NCBI GenBank assembly: GCA_900107575.1
Contig: FNQX01000006.1
Location: 62,001 to 126,000 of the forward strand
DNA: 64,000 nucleotides
From: Lachnospiraceae bacterium NK3A20
GTDB taxonomy: Bacteria > Bacillota > Clostridia > Lachnospirales > Lachnospiraceae
Direction of reading: 5' to 3'
In this document: one piece after another, positions 7,662-17,103 of the stretch
How positions within the stretch are numbered: the stretch's first letter is position 1
Layout of the letters: every line of letters starts with the position of its first letter
The notes under the pieces: model-generated
Told to the model about the DNA's origin: nothing
The model's database searches: none
What the model saw: the letters and a program-made list of their open reading frames with translations, nothing else
Position numbers and translations under genes: made by a program

Positions 7662-9442
7662 TTTCCATTCTCCTTGTCACGTATCGGGATATAAAAAACA
7701 GAGCAGGCTCCGGATCCGGGTAAATTAAAGAAAGCCGTCTGACATGTCTTCCCGTAAATCAGTTTCATTCGGCGTTTCAGGTTGGTAATTCCCACATGAT
7801 ACTGCTGGTACTCCTCCGAGTCGTCCTCCAGCGTTTTTAGGATCTCATCGCTGTAACCGCTTCCATTGTCTGACATCTTAAGATGCAGATATTTGCGATC
7901 CGCTGCATCGCTGATCTCCACCTGAACCCGGAAACAAAGCATCCCTTTTTTCATATTGCTATACTTGTAGGAATTCTCGAGGAAAGTCTGGATGAGCAGC
8001 GGTGGAACCAGACAATCCAAAGCCTCGCCCGGTATGTCCATATCCAGAAGGATCGGTCGGGTACTGTCCAGCTGAATGATGCTCTGATAATCATTCACCT
8101 CGGCAATCTCGTCCCTCAGCGGAATCAACTTGAGATTATCCCGGAAGATATAGCGCAGATGATTGGAAAAGCCCATGATCATCATTTTCATCTTCTCTAT
8201 TTCTCCGGCATTGGACATGTTGTAGAGGCTCTTGAGGCAGTTCAGGAAAAAATGTGATCTGGTCTGCAACTGAAAGTACTGGAGCAGCGCCTGATCTTTC
8301 TCCCTCTGCCTGGCCTCATTCTCCAGCTCTAGTTCAATCTTCTGATCCACCAGATCATTTAGCGCTTTACTGATCATAACGTACTCACGAATGCCGTCCG
8401 CCCCCGTAATGTCCAAATGAACCACGGGTTTTGCCTCAGCCAGCGGCTCCTGACGCATTTTCTTTCCGCTCTCACTCATCCGGGTAGAAAGTTCGGAGAT
8501 TTGCTCCAGTGGATAAACGGCCGTCCGTTTTATATACCCATAGACAAGCATAAAAAATACGATCATGGCAACGACAATGAATAGCAGAAGAATGAACGCC
8601 GCCGAAGACAGTTTCCAGACATCTACCATTCGGGAAACAATGCAGAGGCCAATGCCAAAATCAGGCAGATAGCGCGACTGAACAATATTCCCGTCGATTC
8701 TTCTCTGCCACTGGCCCGGATCACCCGAACTTGCAGACTCTGCTTTGTGAAATACTCTCTCCACGCCTGATTTTTGCAGATCCAGTCCCTCGGATGATGC
8801 CAGTATCCGGTCCTGATCATAGAATACATATCCCTTGTCCTGGTCAGAAAAGCGGTCCACATACGACTTCAAATCCACCATGGCCGCCATATAGAGATCG
8901 CCGCTGCGATAGATATTGACCAGCAATTCGCGGTCTCTTCCCTCATAAAGGTTCCAGTTCCCATAACTTTCGGTGTCCGTAGAAAGAATACCCTGTGAGA
9001 ATTGTTCCATGAAATTTCTCAAGTCATTTCCCAACAGCCCGGCCAGAAAATTTGCTCCGGTCCGGTAATAAAATTCACGTTTGTCATCACTGAAATAACA
9101 GATGGCTGCCGAATCACTGATCTCATTCTGGATCAGCTTCTGGGTCAAATATTCCGCCTCAAGCTTCTTATCAGCACTGATACCCCCCTTGAGCGTCAGT
9201 GACTTGACATAGATATTATTGGTTGTCGTTGTCTGCAGAAAATCCTCCATCTCATTCAGTGTGTACCCAAAGGAGTTTGCATACAGATCCAACGTCTTCT
9301 CGTCGCAATAGGACAGCTCTTTCTCATAAATCCAGACGGAGAACGCTCCAAAGAACGCAAAACTAAAAACAGCAGCCAGCAGTATCAGGACAAAATAAAA
9401 AGACAGTCTGTCCTTAAGAGACTTCGTTTTCACTCTTTCCAT
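7658..9442 (-). CDS. Membrane sensor histidine kinase (YesM type)
   Basis: This 594-residue kinase has TM1 at about 12-33 and TM2 at about 273-300, enclosing an extracellular sensor domain of some 240 residues. HAMP-like and His_kinase regions follow, with the phospho-accepting His in 'LQTRSHFFLNCLKSLYNM'. This departs from the usual QINPHFLYN form but keeps the His. The ATPase domain shows the N box 'FLENSYKYS' and G1 box 'DNGSGYSDE'. The start has GGGGGAGAGG upstream. With the overlapping AraC-type regulator it most likely senses an extracellular sugar or the loaded binding protein. Confidence 0.92.
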   Translation of the reverse strand: MERVKTKSLKDRLSFYFVLILLAAVFSFAFFGAFSVWIYEKELSYCDEKTLDLYANSFGYTLNEMEDFLQTTTTNNIYVKSLTLKGGISADKKLEAEYLTQKLIQNEISDSAAICYFSDDKREFYYRTGANFLAGLLGNDLRNFMEQFSQGILSTDTESYGNWNLYEGRDRELLVNIYRSGDLYMAAMVDLKSYVDRFSDQDKGYVFYDQDRILASSEGLDLQKSGVERVFHKAESASSGDPGQWQRRIDGNIVQSRYLPDFGIGLCIVSRMVDVWKLSSAAFILLLFIVVAMIVFFMLVYGYIKRTAVYPLEQISELSTRMSESGKKMRQEPLAEAKPVVHLDITGADGIREYVMISKALNDLVDQKIELELENEARQREKDQALLQYFQLQTRSHFFLNCLKSLYNMSNAGEIEKMKMMIMGFSNHLRYIFRDNLKLIPLRDEIAEVNDYQSIIQLDSTRPILLDMDIPGEALDCLVPPLLIQTFLENSYKYSNMKKGMLCFRVQVEISDAADRKYLHLKMSDNGSGYSDEILKTLEDDSEEYQQYHVGITNLKRRMKLIYGKTCQTAFFNLPGSGACSVFYIPIRDKENGK

Positions 9443-9520
9443 GCAGAAATCCTCTCCCCCACGTCACAAAATAGTCGTATTGCACAAAACAGTTCCCCTG
9501 CTTTCGGTAATTTTGTATCA

Positions 9521-9529
9521 ATTATAGCA
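9521..9529 (-). promoter_or_regulatory. Extended -10 promoter for the sensor kinase/regulator pair
   Basis: Read on the minus strand the sequence is TGC-TATAAT, a perfect -10 with the TGn extension, about 80 bases before the kinase start at 9442. No good -35 hexamer is visible at 17 bases, which is common for extended -10 promoters. Confidence 0.55.
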
Positions 9530-9593
9530 CGATCAGGAATTACAAGCATGCTTGCGAATTGCGCCGCGCTCTCGCACTCATAGCTACATACAG

Positions 9594-9656
9594 CAGAAAC
9601 TTGACAATTCCGGTTATATTTCTTAAAGCATTTTCTCCTGCAAAAAACTATCATAA
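9594..9656 (+). promoter_or_regulatory. Operator-like motifs upstream of the CE2 esterase gene
   Basis: CAGAAACTTGACAATT (9594-9609) and CAAAAAACTATCATAA (9641-9656) resemble the CAGAAAACTGAYAG repeats in the 2519-2814 control region. They lie 37 to 100 bases before the esterase ATG. I infer control by the same AraC-type regulator; similarity is by eye only. Confidence 0.35.
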
Positions 9657-9692
9657 GCCCATCTGAACGGTTAATTATAGAAAGGACTCACC

Positions 9693-10796
9693 ATGGAAAA
9701 AATTTTACTTGACGACTTTCAGACGTACATGGTTCCCCACGGGCGCACCTGGACGGACTCAGTTTCCGGTCAGTACCGCTTCAACTGGTCTGCTTCTGGT
9801 GTGGAATTCACCTTTACGGGCACCTTTTTGTCCGCCCTCTTCTGTGCGGACAACGGAAATGAACTTGAGGGGCCGCCGCCGTACGATGAGAAAACGCCCA
9901 AGCGCGCCACGTGGCCGATCATTGGTGTATTCCTCGACGACATGCCGCAGCCCATCCGAACCTTTCAGGTCTCCGGTCCTCACGAGAGCTGGCTTCTCTA
10001 TCGCAGTGATGATGTGCAGGCACATCGTTTCCGCCTGATCAAGATCACAGAGAATACTAAGAGCTTCTTAGGTATCCAGGAATTCCATGCCGAGGGGAAG
10101 TTCGAGCAGGCACAGGTCCCCAAAAAGAAGCGGCTGGAGGTCGTCGGCGATTCCATCACCTGCGGGTACGGCAATGAAAGCCTTGATCCTGCGCGCGGTT
10201 TCTATTCTGATGAAGAGAACAGCTGGATGGCCTATTCCATGCGGACTGGCGCCGCACTGGATATGGAGACCAGCCTGATTTCGGTCTCCGGCATCACGGC
10301 TGTCCATCACGACGGCTGGCCGGCGGAATATGTCATGGAAGATATTTACGCCTATACCGATATGCCGGGCCAGGTTAAATCAGGTCATTACACAAGAGAA
10401 ACTTGTGAGCTCTGGGATTTCAAGGCACACCACAATGATTTCGTCGTGATCAATCTCGGCACAAATGATGCTTTCGCAACTCTCTTCTCGCCTGATACAA
10501 AGGACGAGGAAAACTTTGCCGGCAAGTATCTGAGCTTTTTAAAGAAGGTGCGCGGCTGCAATGGTCCGGATACCATCATCGTCTGCGCCTTAGGCTCTAT
10601 GAACTACTATCTGTATGACCGGATTCTGGAGGCCGTCGCCCAGTATCGCAAGGAAACAGAGGATTCAAAAGTGTACACTTTTAAGTTCCGCCCCATGCAC
10701 CCCATGGACGGTATCGGAGCCTCCGGCCACCCCTCTATGTCCACCCATCAGAAGATGGCTGCCGAGCTGACAGATTTTTTGAAAACTCTTCTGTGA
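9693..10796 (+). CDS. SGNH-family carbohydrate acetylesterase (CE2-like)
   Basis: This 367-residue protein has the CE2 layout: an N-terminal beta-sandwich (about 1-135) followed by an SGNH hydrolase domain (about 140-365). The nucleophile block is VVGDSITCGYG with D153-S154, the Gly/Asn block is 'NLGTNDAF', and the C-terminal His lies in 'GASGHPSMSTHQKMA'. CE2 enzymes remove O-acetyl groups from xylo- or gluco-oligosaccharides. There is no signal peptide, so it should act on imported acetylated oligosaccharides. It stands alone between the divergent kinase gene and a strong terminator. Confidence 0.88.
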   Translation: MEKILLDDFQTYMVPHGRTWTDSVSGQYRFNWSASGVEFTFTGTFLSALFCADNGNELEGPPPYDEKTPKRATWPIIGVFLDDMPQPIRTFQVSGPHESWLLYRSDDVQAHRFRLIKITENTKSFLGIQEFHAEGKFEQAQVPKKKRLEVVGDSITCGYGNESLDPARGFYSDEENSWMAYSMRTGAALDMETSLISVSGITAVHHDGWPAEYVMEDIYAYTDMPGQVKSGHYTRETCELWDFKAHHNDFVVINLGTNDAFATLFSPDTKDEENFAGKYLSFLKKVRGCNGPDTIIVCALGSMNYYLYDRILEAVAQYRKETEDSKVYTFKFRPMHPMDGIGASGHPSMSTHQKMAAELTDFLKTLL

Positions 10797-10815
10797 GTTT
10801 ACGCGGTATGAAAGT

Positions 10816-10864
10816 AAGCCGGTATGAAATCCCCCTATTTAGCGGAATTTCATGCCGGCTTTTT
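10816..10864. terminator. Bidirectional Rho-independent terminator
   Basis: AAGCCGG-t-ATGAAAT pairs with AATTTCAT-g-CCGGCTT, followed by TTTT. It sits between the convergent CE2 gene and the last gene of the esterase operon and could serve both. Confidence 0.88.
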
Positions 10865-10885
10865 ATGATACACTTCTATTCCGAT

Positions 10886-12430
10886 TCAGTCTTTTTCCGG
10901 AGAGTTTTCTCCCAGATTCTTCCCAAGTTCATGCCAGTCAGCAGGCAATACTCTGTCTTTAAACAAACACTTGATCAGATCCGCCATAAAGAAGGACAGC
11001 TCTGCGAAGTGATCCGTGACATACAGAACGTCATTGCACCAACTGGTCTGCATATTGAGGATACACTTGACAAACCACTCCACGGAAACGAGCAGTTCTC
11101 CATTCCGATGCAACGCCTCACAATACATGCTGCGGAGGCTGTCATCAATAAGACAGCCGATAGAACCTCTTGCAAACTGGCAGGTCCTGCCATCCGGCAG
11201 GCGGATTTCCGCCGTCAGTGTGTCTTTAGAAGAAAGATATTCTCCGCCCGCCATCTCTGCGAGAAATTTGGCAGGGACCATGGTATATTCACCGCGAACC
11301 TTCTGCCCGCCGTTCAGGCCGTGATACTTGAGCTTCTGCCATTTAAGAGGCGCCTGAGACAGCTCCTTCACCTGATTGTGCCACCATACCTTAGCAACTC
11401 CCGGCTCAAAGGCGGCTGCATTGGCGTCTCCCTTGCGGGGAATTGAGGTCTCTCCTGTATCCACGCCGCCCTTGCTATTGCGCTTTGCATTCGCGAAGAA
11501 GTAATCCCAGTACAAAAAAGCCTCATCCAGCGTCTGCCCGTGGTCGCGGTTCTTAATGTCGAGGAAGGTATAATCTGCCTTTTTCCCGCTAAAGAACGCG
11601 TAATTGTCTTCGCCGTCTATGGCGATCTGCGGCACAGGGGCGCACTCGTTGATCTTAAGCCAGTAATAGCGGCTCTCACGGACATTCTGCGTCTCCTGTT
11701 TAGCCGTTGTCATTCCCAAAGATCCATTAAATTCAGGATGGGATTCCCACATATCAAGAGGACCGCCGGCGTTAATCAGCCCGCCTTTTTCATCCACCAG
11801 CCACTTGATGCTCCCGGGACCAGCCGAGCAGGCAGCGCCCGCCAGCCGGCCGCCAAAGAATCTTGCGAAGAGATTCGTCATCCCGCAGCCGTTGGACATT
11901 CCCTGCATGAATATACGATCGGTGTCAATATTGTATTTTTTTGAGAGATGTGTGATCAACGCATTCAGAAACTGTGCGTCATAGTCATCTTCTATCTTTT
12001 CCGGAAACTTCGGGATCGTGAACTCACCGATTGACTTTCCCTTAAAGAAAGCATCGTAATCCGGATTGTTGAGCATCGCCCAGAAGCGGTTTGCATGGGC
12101 ATTCGGATAGGCGACAATGAAGCCCTCCTTATCCGCAAGCATTGACCAGCTGGAATATGCAAACTGCCCCCAGCCGGTCATGACACCGCCGTGAAGACTG
12201 ATGACAAGCGGCACCTTTTTGGCGGGATCATAGCTCTCCGGCACATACTCATACCACGTCCCCTCAAATCCATCCAGAGTGTCATGAAACTCTTTTAACT
12301 TTGGTGACCAGGGGTGTGAATTGTTCCCATTCTCATTGACAACGATATCCGTTCCCAGAATTTCCTCCGGCAGATAATCCCGGTTGTCATCATCCGGCGT
12401 TCCCGCGCGGAGTATCATTTTCTCAGCCAT
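10886..12430 (-). CDS. PHB-depolymerase-like esterase, tandem paralogue 1 of 4
   Basis: The product has 514 residues. I chose the ATG at 12430 since AGGAGG lies 11 bases upstream; a GTG at 12442 overlaps that site. The start shares the block LRAGTPDDDNRDYLPEE with its three neighbours. Residues 40-360 are an alpha/beta-hydrolase with oxyanion block VISLHGG, nucleophile elbow FMQGMSNG and a probable catalytic His in KNRDHGQTLDEAF. Residues about 370-495 form a separate beta-rich domain. There is no signal peptide. It is the last gene of the six-gene hydrolase operon. This copy has the most divergent elbow flank (SNGCGMTN, where the others read SMGN). Confidence 0.85.
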   Translation of the reverse strand: MAEKMILRAGTPDDDNRDYLPEEILGTDIVVNENGNNSHPWSPKLKEFHDTLDGFEGTWYEYVPESYDPAKKVPLVISLHGGVMTGWGQFAYSSWSMLADKEGFIVAYPNAHANRFWAMLNNPDYDAFFKGKSIGEFTIPKFPEKIEDDYDAQFLNALITHLSKKYNIDTDRIFMQGMSNGCGMTNLFARFFGGRLAGAACSAGPGSIKWLVDEKGGLINAGGPLDMWESHPEFNGSLGMTTAKQETQNVRESRYYWLKINECAPVPQIAIDGEDNYAFFSGKKADYTFLDIKNRDHGQTLDEAFLYWDYFFANAKRNSKGGVDTGETSIPRKGDANAAAFEPGVAKVWWHNQVKELSQAPLKWQKLKYHGLNGGQKVRGEYTMVPAKFLAEMAGGEYLSSKDTLTAEIRLPDGRTCQFARGSIGCLIDDSLRSMYCEALHRNGELLVSVEWFVKCILNMQTSWCNDVLYVTDHFAELSFFMADLIKCLFKDRVLPADWHELGKNLGENSPEKD

Positions 12431-12452
12431 ATGGGCTGTCACCTCCTTTTCC

Positions 12453-13991
12453 TCAGTCGTTAGCCTTTTCCGGATCGCCGAAGAACTTGATGTGCTCCAA
12501 GTGAGTGAAGTCGTCCGGCAGGGTGAACCCGCTGAAGATATCCTTGATCAGATCAGCACAGATATAAGAAAGCTCTGCCCAGTGATCCGTCACATAGACG
12601 ATATCATTGCAGATGGATACCTGAAGCCCTAAAACATACCTTGCAAACCACTCCACGGATACCAGAAGTTCGCCTTCTCTGTGCAGAGCCTCACAGTACA
12701 TGCTTCTCAGATCATCATCGATCAGGCAGCCGATGGAGCCTCTTGCAAACTGGCAAACTCTGCCGTCCGGAAGACGGATCTCCGCCGTGAGCGTATCCTC
12801 CGACGGAACATATTCGCCGCCCGCCATCTCTGCGAGAAACTTCACGGGAACCATGGTGTATTCACCGCGGACCTTTTGACCGCCATTCAGGCCGTGATAC
12901 TTGAGCTTCTGCCACTTTAACGGAGCCTGTGACAGAGCCTGCACCTTATTGTGCCACCAGACCTTCGCGACACCTGGCTCAAAAGCCGCCGCGCATGCAT
13001 CGCCCTTACGGGGGATTCTCGTCTCTCCATGTGTAATGCTTCCGTTTGCCTCGCGGCGCGTTCCTGAGAAGAGATAATCCCAGAAGAGAAAGGCCTCGTC
13101 CAGAGTCTGCCCGTGGTCGCGGTTTTTAACATCCAGATAAACCAGATCTGCTTTCTTCCCCTTGTAAAAGGCAAAATTATCCTCACCTACTATGCTGATT
13201 TCCGGGATCGGATCGCATTCATTTATCTTCATCCAGTAGAAACGGTTGTACTTGTCCAGCTCCGCTTCCTTAAAATGTGTGCGGACGCCGAATCCATTGT
13301 TTTCAGGTCGGGTCTGCCAGATGGCAAGCGGGCCGCCCTCATTGATAAGATTGCCGTCTTTATCAAACACAACGCCCAGCGGCCCTGCGCCTGCGGAACC
13401 TGCAGCGCCTGCCAGCAGATATCCATAGTAATGGGCGAACTGACTTGTCATCATGTTTCCCATGGACATGCCCTGCATGAAGATCCGGCCCTTGTCGATA
13501 TTATACTTTTCTTCCATGTGCTCGATGAGCTTCCGGAGGAACTGCATATCCGGATTTTTGGACATATCTCTTTCCGGCTTCGGAACCGGTCTGCCGTCGA
13601 TAACATCTCCGCCGTGATCGTCCTCAGGCATGGCAATCTGCCAGAAACCCGGGTTTGTAGAGGTCGGATAGACCACGATGAAACCCTCTCTGTCAGCTAC
13701 AAGGGACCAGCTGGAATAGATGCACTGTCCCCAGCCGTTCATCAGGCCGCCGTGGTTGGAAACGATCAGAGGTACAGGCTTGGAGCCGTCATATTTTTGG
13801 GGGACGTACTCATACCAGGTGTTTTCCTGACCCTTTACAAGCTCACCGTGAAACTCCTGCAGCCGCTTTGGGTATGGCTGGGAATTGTTGCCGTTTTCAT
13901 TGACAACAATGTCGCTTCCTTTGATCTCCTCCGGCAAGTAATCGCGATTGTCATCGTCCGGTGTACCGGCTCTTAACTTGATTGTGTTCAT
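12453..13991 (-). CDS. PHB-depolymerase-like esterase, tandem paralogue 2 of 4
   Basis: This is a 512-residue paralogue of its neighbours with the same two-part architecture. The conserved blocks are LRAGTPDDDNRDYLPEE at the start, VSNHGGLMNGWGQ (oxyanion region), FMQGMSMGNMMTSQF (nucleophile elbow) and NRDHGQTLDEAFLFWDYLF (likely catalytic His). The C-terminal domain runs from about 370 to 495 and includes DGRVCQFARGSIGCLIDD. The upstream gene's stop lies one base before this ATG and its ribosome binding site GGGAGG is inside that gene's end, so translation is probably coupled. No signal peptide or metal motif is seen. Confidence 0.87.
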   Translation of the reverse strand: MNTIKLRAGTPDDDNRDYLPEEIKGSDIVVNENGNNSQPYPKRLQEFHGELVKGQENTWYEYVPQKYDGSKPVPLIVSNHGGLMNGWGQCIYSSWSLVADREGFIVVYPTSTNPGFWQIAMPEDDHGGDVIDGRPVPKPERDMSKNPDMQFLRKLIEHMEEKYNIDKGRIFMQGMSMGNMMTSQFAHYYGYLLAGAAGSAGAGPLGVVFDKDGNLINEGGPLAIWQTRPENNGFGVRTHFKEAELDKYNRFYWMKINECDPIPEISIVGEDNFAFYKGKKADLVYLDVKNRDHGQTLDEAFLFWDYLFSGTRREANGSITHGETRIPRKGDACAAAFEPGVAKVWWHNKVQALSQAPLKWQKLKYHGLNGGQKVRGEYTMVPVKFLAEMAGGEYVPSEDTLTAEIRLPDGRVCQFARGSIGCLIDDDLRSMYCEALHREGELLVSVEWFARYVLGLQVSICNDIVYVTDHWAELSYICADLIKDIFSGFTLPDDFTHLEHIKFFGDPEKAND

Positions 13992-13992
13992 T

Positions 13993-15528
13993 TTAATCCT
14001 CCCAACCTTCCGGAATCTTTACCGTATCCTTTACAAGTTTCTCATAATCTGCCTCGTGGTACTGGTCCTTCAAAATGGACTTCAGAAGATCGGCCACATA
14101 GTAGGAAAGCTCAGCCCAGTGATCGGTGATATAGAGGACGCCGTTGCACTCTGAGGTCCTCAAATTCAGGATGTACTTTGCAAACCACTCGGCCGAAACC
14201 AGCAGCTCTCCGTTGCGATGCAGGGCCTCGCAGTACATGCTCCTGAGCTTATCGTCCACCAGGCATCCGATAGACCCTCTCGCAAACTGGAGAACTCTGC
14301 CATCCGGAAGCTCTACCTTGGCGGTCAGTGTATCCTCGGAAGAGATATACCTGCCGCCTGCCATCTCTGCGAGGAACTGTACCGGCACCATTGTATACTC
14401 GCCGCGCACCTTCTGACCGCCATTCAGGCCGTGATACTTAAGCTTCTGCCACTTTATCGGAGCCTGACTGAGCGGCTTTAACTGATTATGGAAGAACACT
14501 CTCGGCACGCCAGCCGTGAAAGCAGCCGCAAAGGCGTCTCCTTTTCTTGGAATATTGGGCTCTGTCTGGATAACGCTGCCATCCTCGCCGCGCCTTAGTC
14601 CTGAGAAGAAGTAATCCCAGTAGAGAAAAGCTTCATCCAGGGTCTGGCCGTGATCTCTGTTCTTGATGTCAAGATATACCAGATCCGCCTTCTTGCCTTT
14701 AAAGAAAGCGAAATTGTCTTCGCCGACAATGCTGATCTGCGGAAGTGGATCACACTCATTGATTTTCATCCAGTACCAGCGGTTGGTGTTAAAAGTGGCG
14801 CACTGATCCTCGTAGTCCCCCATACCGAAGCCGTTGTTCTCCGGGCGGGACTGCCACACCGGGAGAGCGCCGCCCTTGTTTCTGACACTGCCGTCCTTGT
14901 TAAACAGAGCAAACCCCCAGGTCGTGGCTCCTGCTCCGGCCGCTCCGGCAAGAATATTGCCGTAATAGCGGGAGAACTGCGCTGTCATCATATTGCCCAT
15001 GGACATGCCCTGCATGAAGATCCGCGACTTGTCGATGTTGTACTTTTCCTCTGTCAGATCAATCAGCATGCGGACAAAATTCAGGTCGTGGTTCTCTCTG
15101 TAATCCTTTAGCGGGTGGGGAACCTGCTTGCCGTCAAGCACCGTCGGGCCGCCGGACTCATAAATTCCCTCGACCGACCAGAACATCATCTCCGTCGCAT
15201 CCGGGAAAACACAAATGAAGCCCTCGCGGTCCGCCACCATCGTCCATGATGTGTAGATAGCCTGCCCCCAGCCGGTCATCAGCCCCCCGTGAAGAGAAAC
15301 TACGAGCGGCACCAGCTTCGTCCCGTCATAGCTTTTCGGAACATATTCATACCACACGTTCTTCACGCCGTCACACACGACCCCTTCACACTTCTTCAGC
15401 CTCTTCGGCCAGGACTGTGAATTATTGCCGTTCTCATTGACGACAATATCCGTGCCGATAATCTCCTCCGGAAGATACGTGCGATTGTCATCATCCGGCG
15501 TGCCAGGGCGCAAAAATACTTTACCCAT
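13993..15528 (-). CDS. PHB-depolymerase-like esterase, tandem paralogue 3 of 4
   Basis: This is a 511-residue member of the tandem set. The nucleophile elbow FMQGMSMGNMMTAQF, the VSLHGGLMTGWGQ block and the KNRDHGQTLDEAFLYWDYFF block are all intact. Its region around residues 110-140 differs from the other copies, and so do the residues before the His block, which suggests different substrate pockets. The C-terminal domain again ends with 'CNGVLYITDHWAELSYY'. GGAGG precedes the ATG by nine bases. The gene is 21 bases downstream of paralogue 4 and nearly abuts paralogue 2. Confidence 0.87.
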   Translation of the reverse strand: MGKVFLRPGTPDDDNRTYLPEEIIGTDIVVNENGNNSQSWPKRLKKCEGVVCDGVKNVWYEYVPKSYDGTKLVPLVVSLHGGLMTGWGQAIYTSWTMVADREGFICVFPDATEMMFWSVEGIYESGGPTVLDGKQVPHPLKDYRENHDLNFVRMLIDLTEEKYNIDKSRIFMQGMSMGNMMTAQFSRYYGNILAGAAGAGATTWGFALFNKDGSVRNKGGALPVWQSRPENNGFGMGDYEDQCATFNTNRWYWMKINECDPLPQISIVGEDNFAFFKGKKADLVYLDIKNRDHGQTLDEAFLYWDYFFSGLRRGEDGSVIQTEPNIPRKGDAFAAAFTAGVPRVFFHNQLKPLSQAPIKWQKLKYHGLNGGQKVRGEYTMVPVQFLAEMAGGRYISSEDTLTAKVELPDGRVLQFARGSIGCLVDDKLRSMYCEALHRNGELLVSAEWFAKYILNLRTSECNGVLYITDHWAELSYYVADLLKSILKDQYHEADYEKLVKDTVKIPEGWED

Positions 15529-15549
15529 TACCTGTAACCTCCCTTTTTC

Positions 15550-17082
15550 TCAACTTCTCTCAATTCTCTTCACGTCTTCTCTCATCAGCCTGTCATAAGA
15601 GGCAGGGTCGGCCTGCTCCGTCAGCAGATCACGGATCAGATCCGCCATGAAACTGGAGAGTACAGCAAAATGATCCGTGATATAGACCACTCCATTACAC
15701 TTTGTCACTGTCAGATTAAGAACGGCCTCAGCAAACCATTCGGCAGAGACCAACAGCTCCCCGTTTCGATGGAGAGCTTCACACGACATACTGCGCAGTT
15801 TGTCTCCTATCAGACACCCGATGGAGCCTCTCGCAAACTGCAGTCTTCTCCCATCAGGCAGTTTGATCTCTGCCGTCAGTGTATCCTCTGAGGGAATGTA
15901 TTCCCCGCTCGCCATCTCTGCCAGGAACGAGACGGGAACACAGAGGTACTCTCCTCTGACAAGCTGTCCCCCATTTAGTCCGTGATACTTGAGCTTCTGC
16001 CAAAGAACCGGCGCTGTTGACAGTTTCTGCGGTTTGTTTTTCCACCAAACAAGATCGGCCCCTTCGGCGAAGGCCGCCGCATAGGCATCGCCCTGCCGCG
16101 GCAGATTTGTCTTTGACTGAGTAATGGTTCCGTCCGGATTCTTTCGAAGGCCTGAGAAAAAATAATCCCAGTACAGAAACGCCTCATCCAGTGTCTGTCC
16201 ATGGTCGCGGTTCTTTACATCGAGGAAAACCTGATCTGCATATTTTCCTTTGTAAAAAGCGTAGTTATCTTCTCCGTCGATATGAATTTGAGGAATCGTG
16301 TCACATCCGTTAATCTTAAGCCAATACCAGCGATTGTAACGGTTGACCCGCGATTCATCCGCTTTGTCGGCAAAAGACGGAACGCCATTGTTTTCCGGCC
16401 TGGTCTGCCATACGGCAACCGGGCCGGCTTCATTCATAATATTGTAGTTCTCATCAAAGAGGACATTTGCGTACGATGAGCAGGCCGATCCCGCCGCTCC
16501 CGCGAGAATATTTCCATAATAGCGGGTGAACATGTGCGTCATGAGGTTGCCCATGGACATACCCTGCATGAAGATGCGGCCGGGATCAATTCTGTACTTT
16601 TCCTGCATGCGCCGGATCAGTGCCAAAAGCATATTCAGATCGTGATTATCCTTCTTGTCCTTCGGGACTTTCGGCGTGAATATCCGGTCTCCTCCATCAT
16701 CGTCATCAAAGATCTTCTCCACGGCCCAGACGCGTCCCTGCTCAGCATCCGGAAATAAGCAGATCAATCCTTCCCGGTCGGCCACCATAGTCCACGACGT
16801 ATACGTGGAATGACCCCAGCCGGTCATGAGGCCGCCGTGAAGGCCGACCACCAGAGGTACATCCTTTGTTCCGTCATAGCTCTCAGGAACATATTCGTAC
16901 CAGGTATCCAGCTCACCTTCCGTGACCAAAGCCTCCTGGCACTTCTTCAGGCGGGGATTCCATGGGATAGAGTTGTTTCCCGCCTCATTGATGACCATGT
17001 CGCTGCCATAAATTTCCTCCGGCAGATATTCTCTTGTCGCATCGTTCGGAGTTCCCGCTCTTAACTCCAGTTTATTTTGCAT
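15550..17082 (-). CDS. PHB-depolymerase-like esterase, tandem paralogue 4 of 4
   Basis: This is a 510-residue protein and the first of the four tandem copies in transcription order. It keeps the start block LRAGTPNDATREYLPEE in slightly changed form, the oxyanion block VGLHGGLMTGWGH, the elbow FMQGMSMGNLMTHMF and the NRDHGQTLDEAFLYWDYFF block. The C-terminal domain has DGRRLQFARGSIGCLIGD and CNGVVYITDHFAV. AGGAGCAGG before the ATG serves as ribosome binding site. It lies 21 bases after the type-B carboxylesterase gene. Several Cys and loop positions differ from the other three copies. Confidence 0.87.
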   Translation of the reverse strand: MQNKLELRAGTPNDATREYLPEEIYGSDMVINEAGNNSIPWNPRLKKCQEALVTEGELDTWYEYVPESYDGTKDVPLVVGLHGGLMTGWGHSTYTSWTMVADREGLICLFPDAEQGRVWAVEKIFDDDDGGDRIFTPKVPKDKKDNHDLNMLLALIRRMQEKYRIDPGRIFMQGMSMGNLMTHMFTRYYGNILAGAAGSACSSYANVLFDENYNIMNEAGPVAVWQTRPENNGVPSFADKADESRVNRYNRWYWLKINGCDTIPQIHIDGEDNYAFYKGKYADQVFLDVKNRDHGQTLDEAFLYWDYFFSGLRKNPDGTITQSKTNLPRQGDAYAAAFAEGADLVWWKNKPQKLSTAPVLWQKLKYHGLNGGQLVRGEYLCVPVSFLAEMASGEYIPSEDTLTAEIKLPDGRRLQFARGSIGCLIGDKLRSMSCEALHRNGELLVSAEWFAEAVLNLTVTKCNGVVYITDHFAVLSSFMADLIRDLLTEQADPASYDRLMREDVKRIERS

Positions 17083-17103
17083 AACCTGCTCCTGTGCTGC
17101 CCT

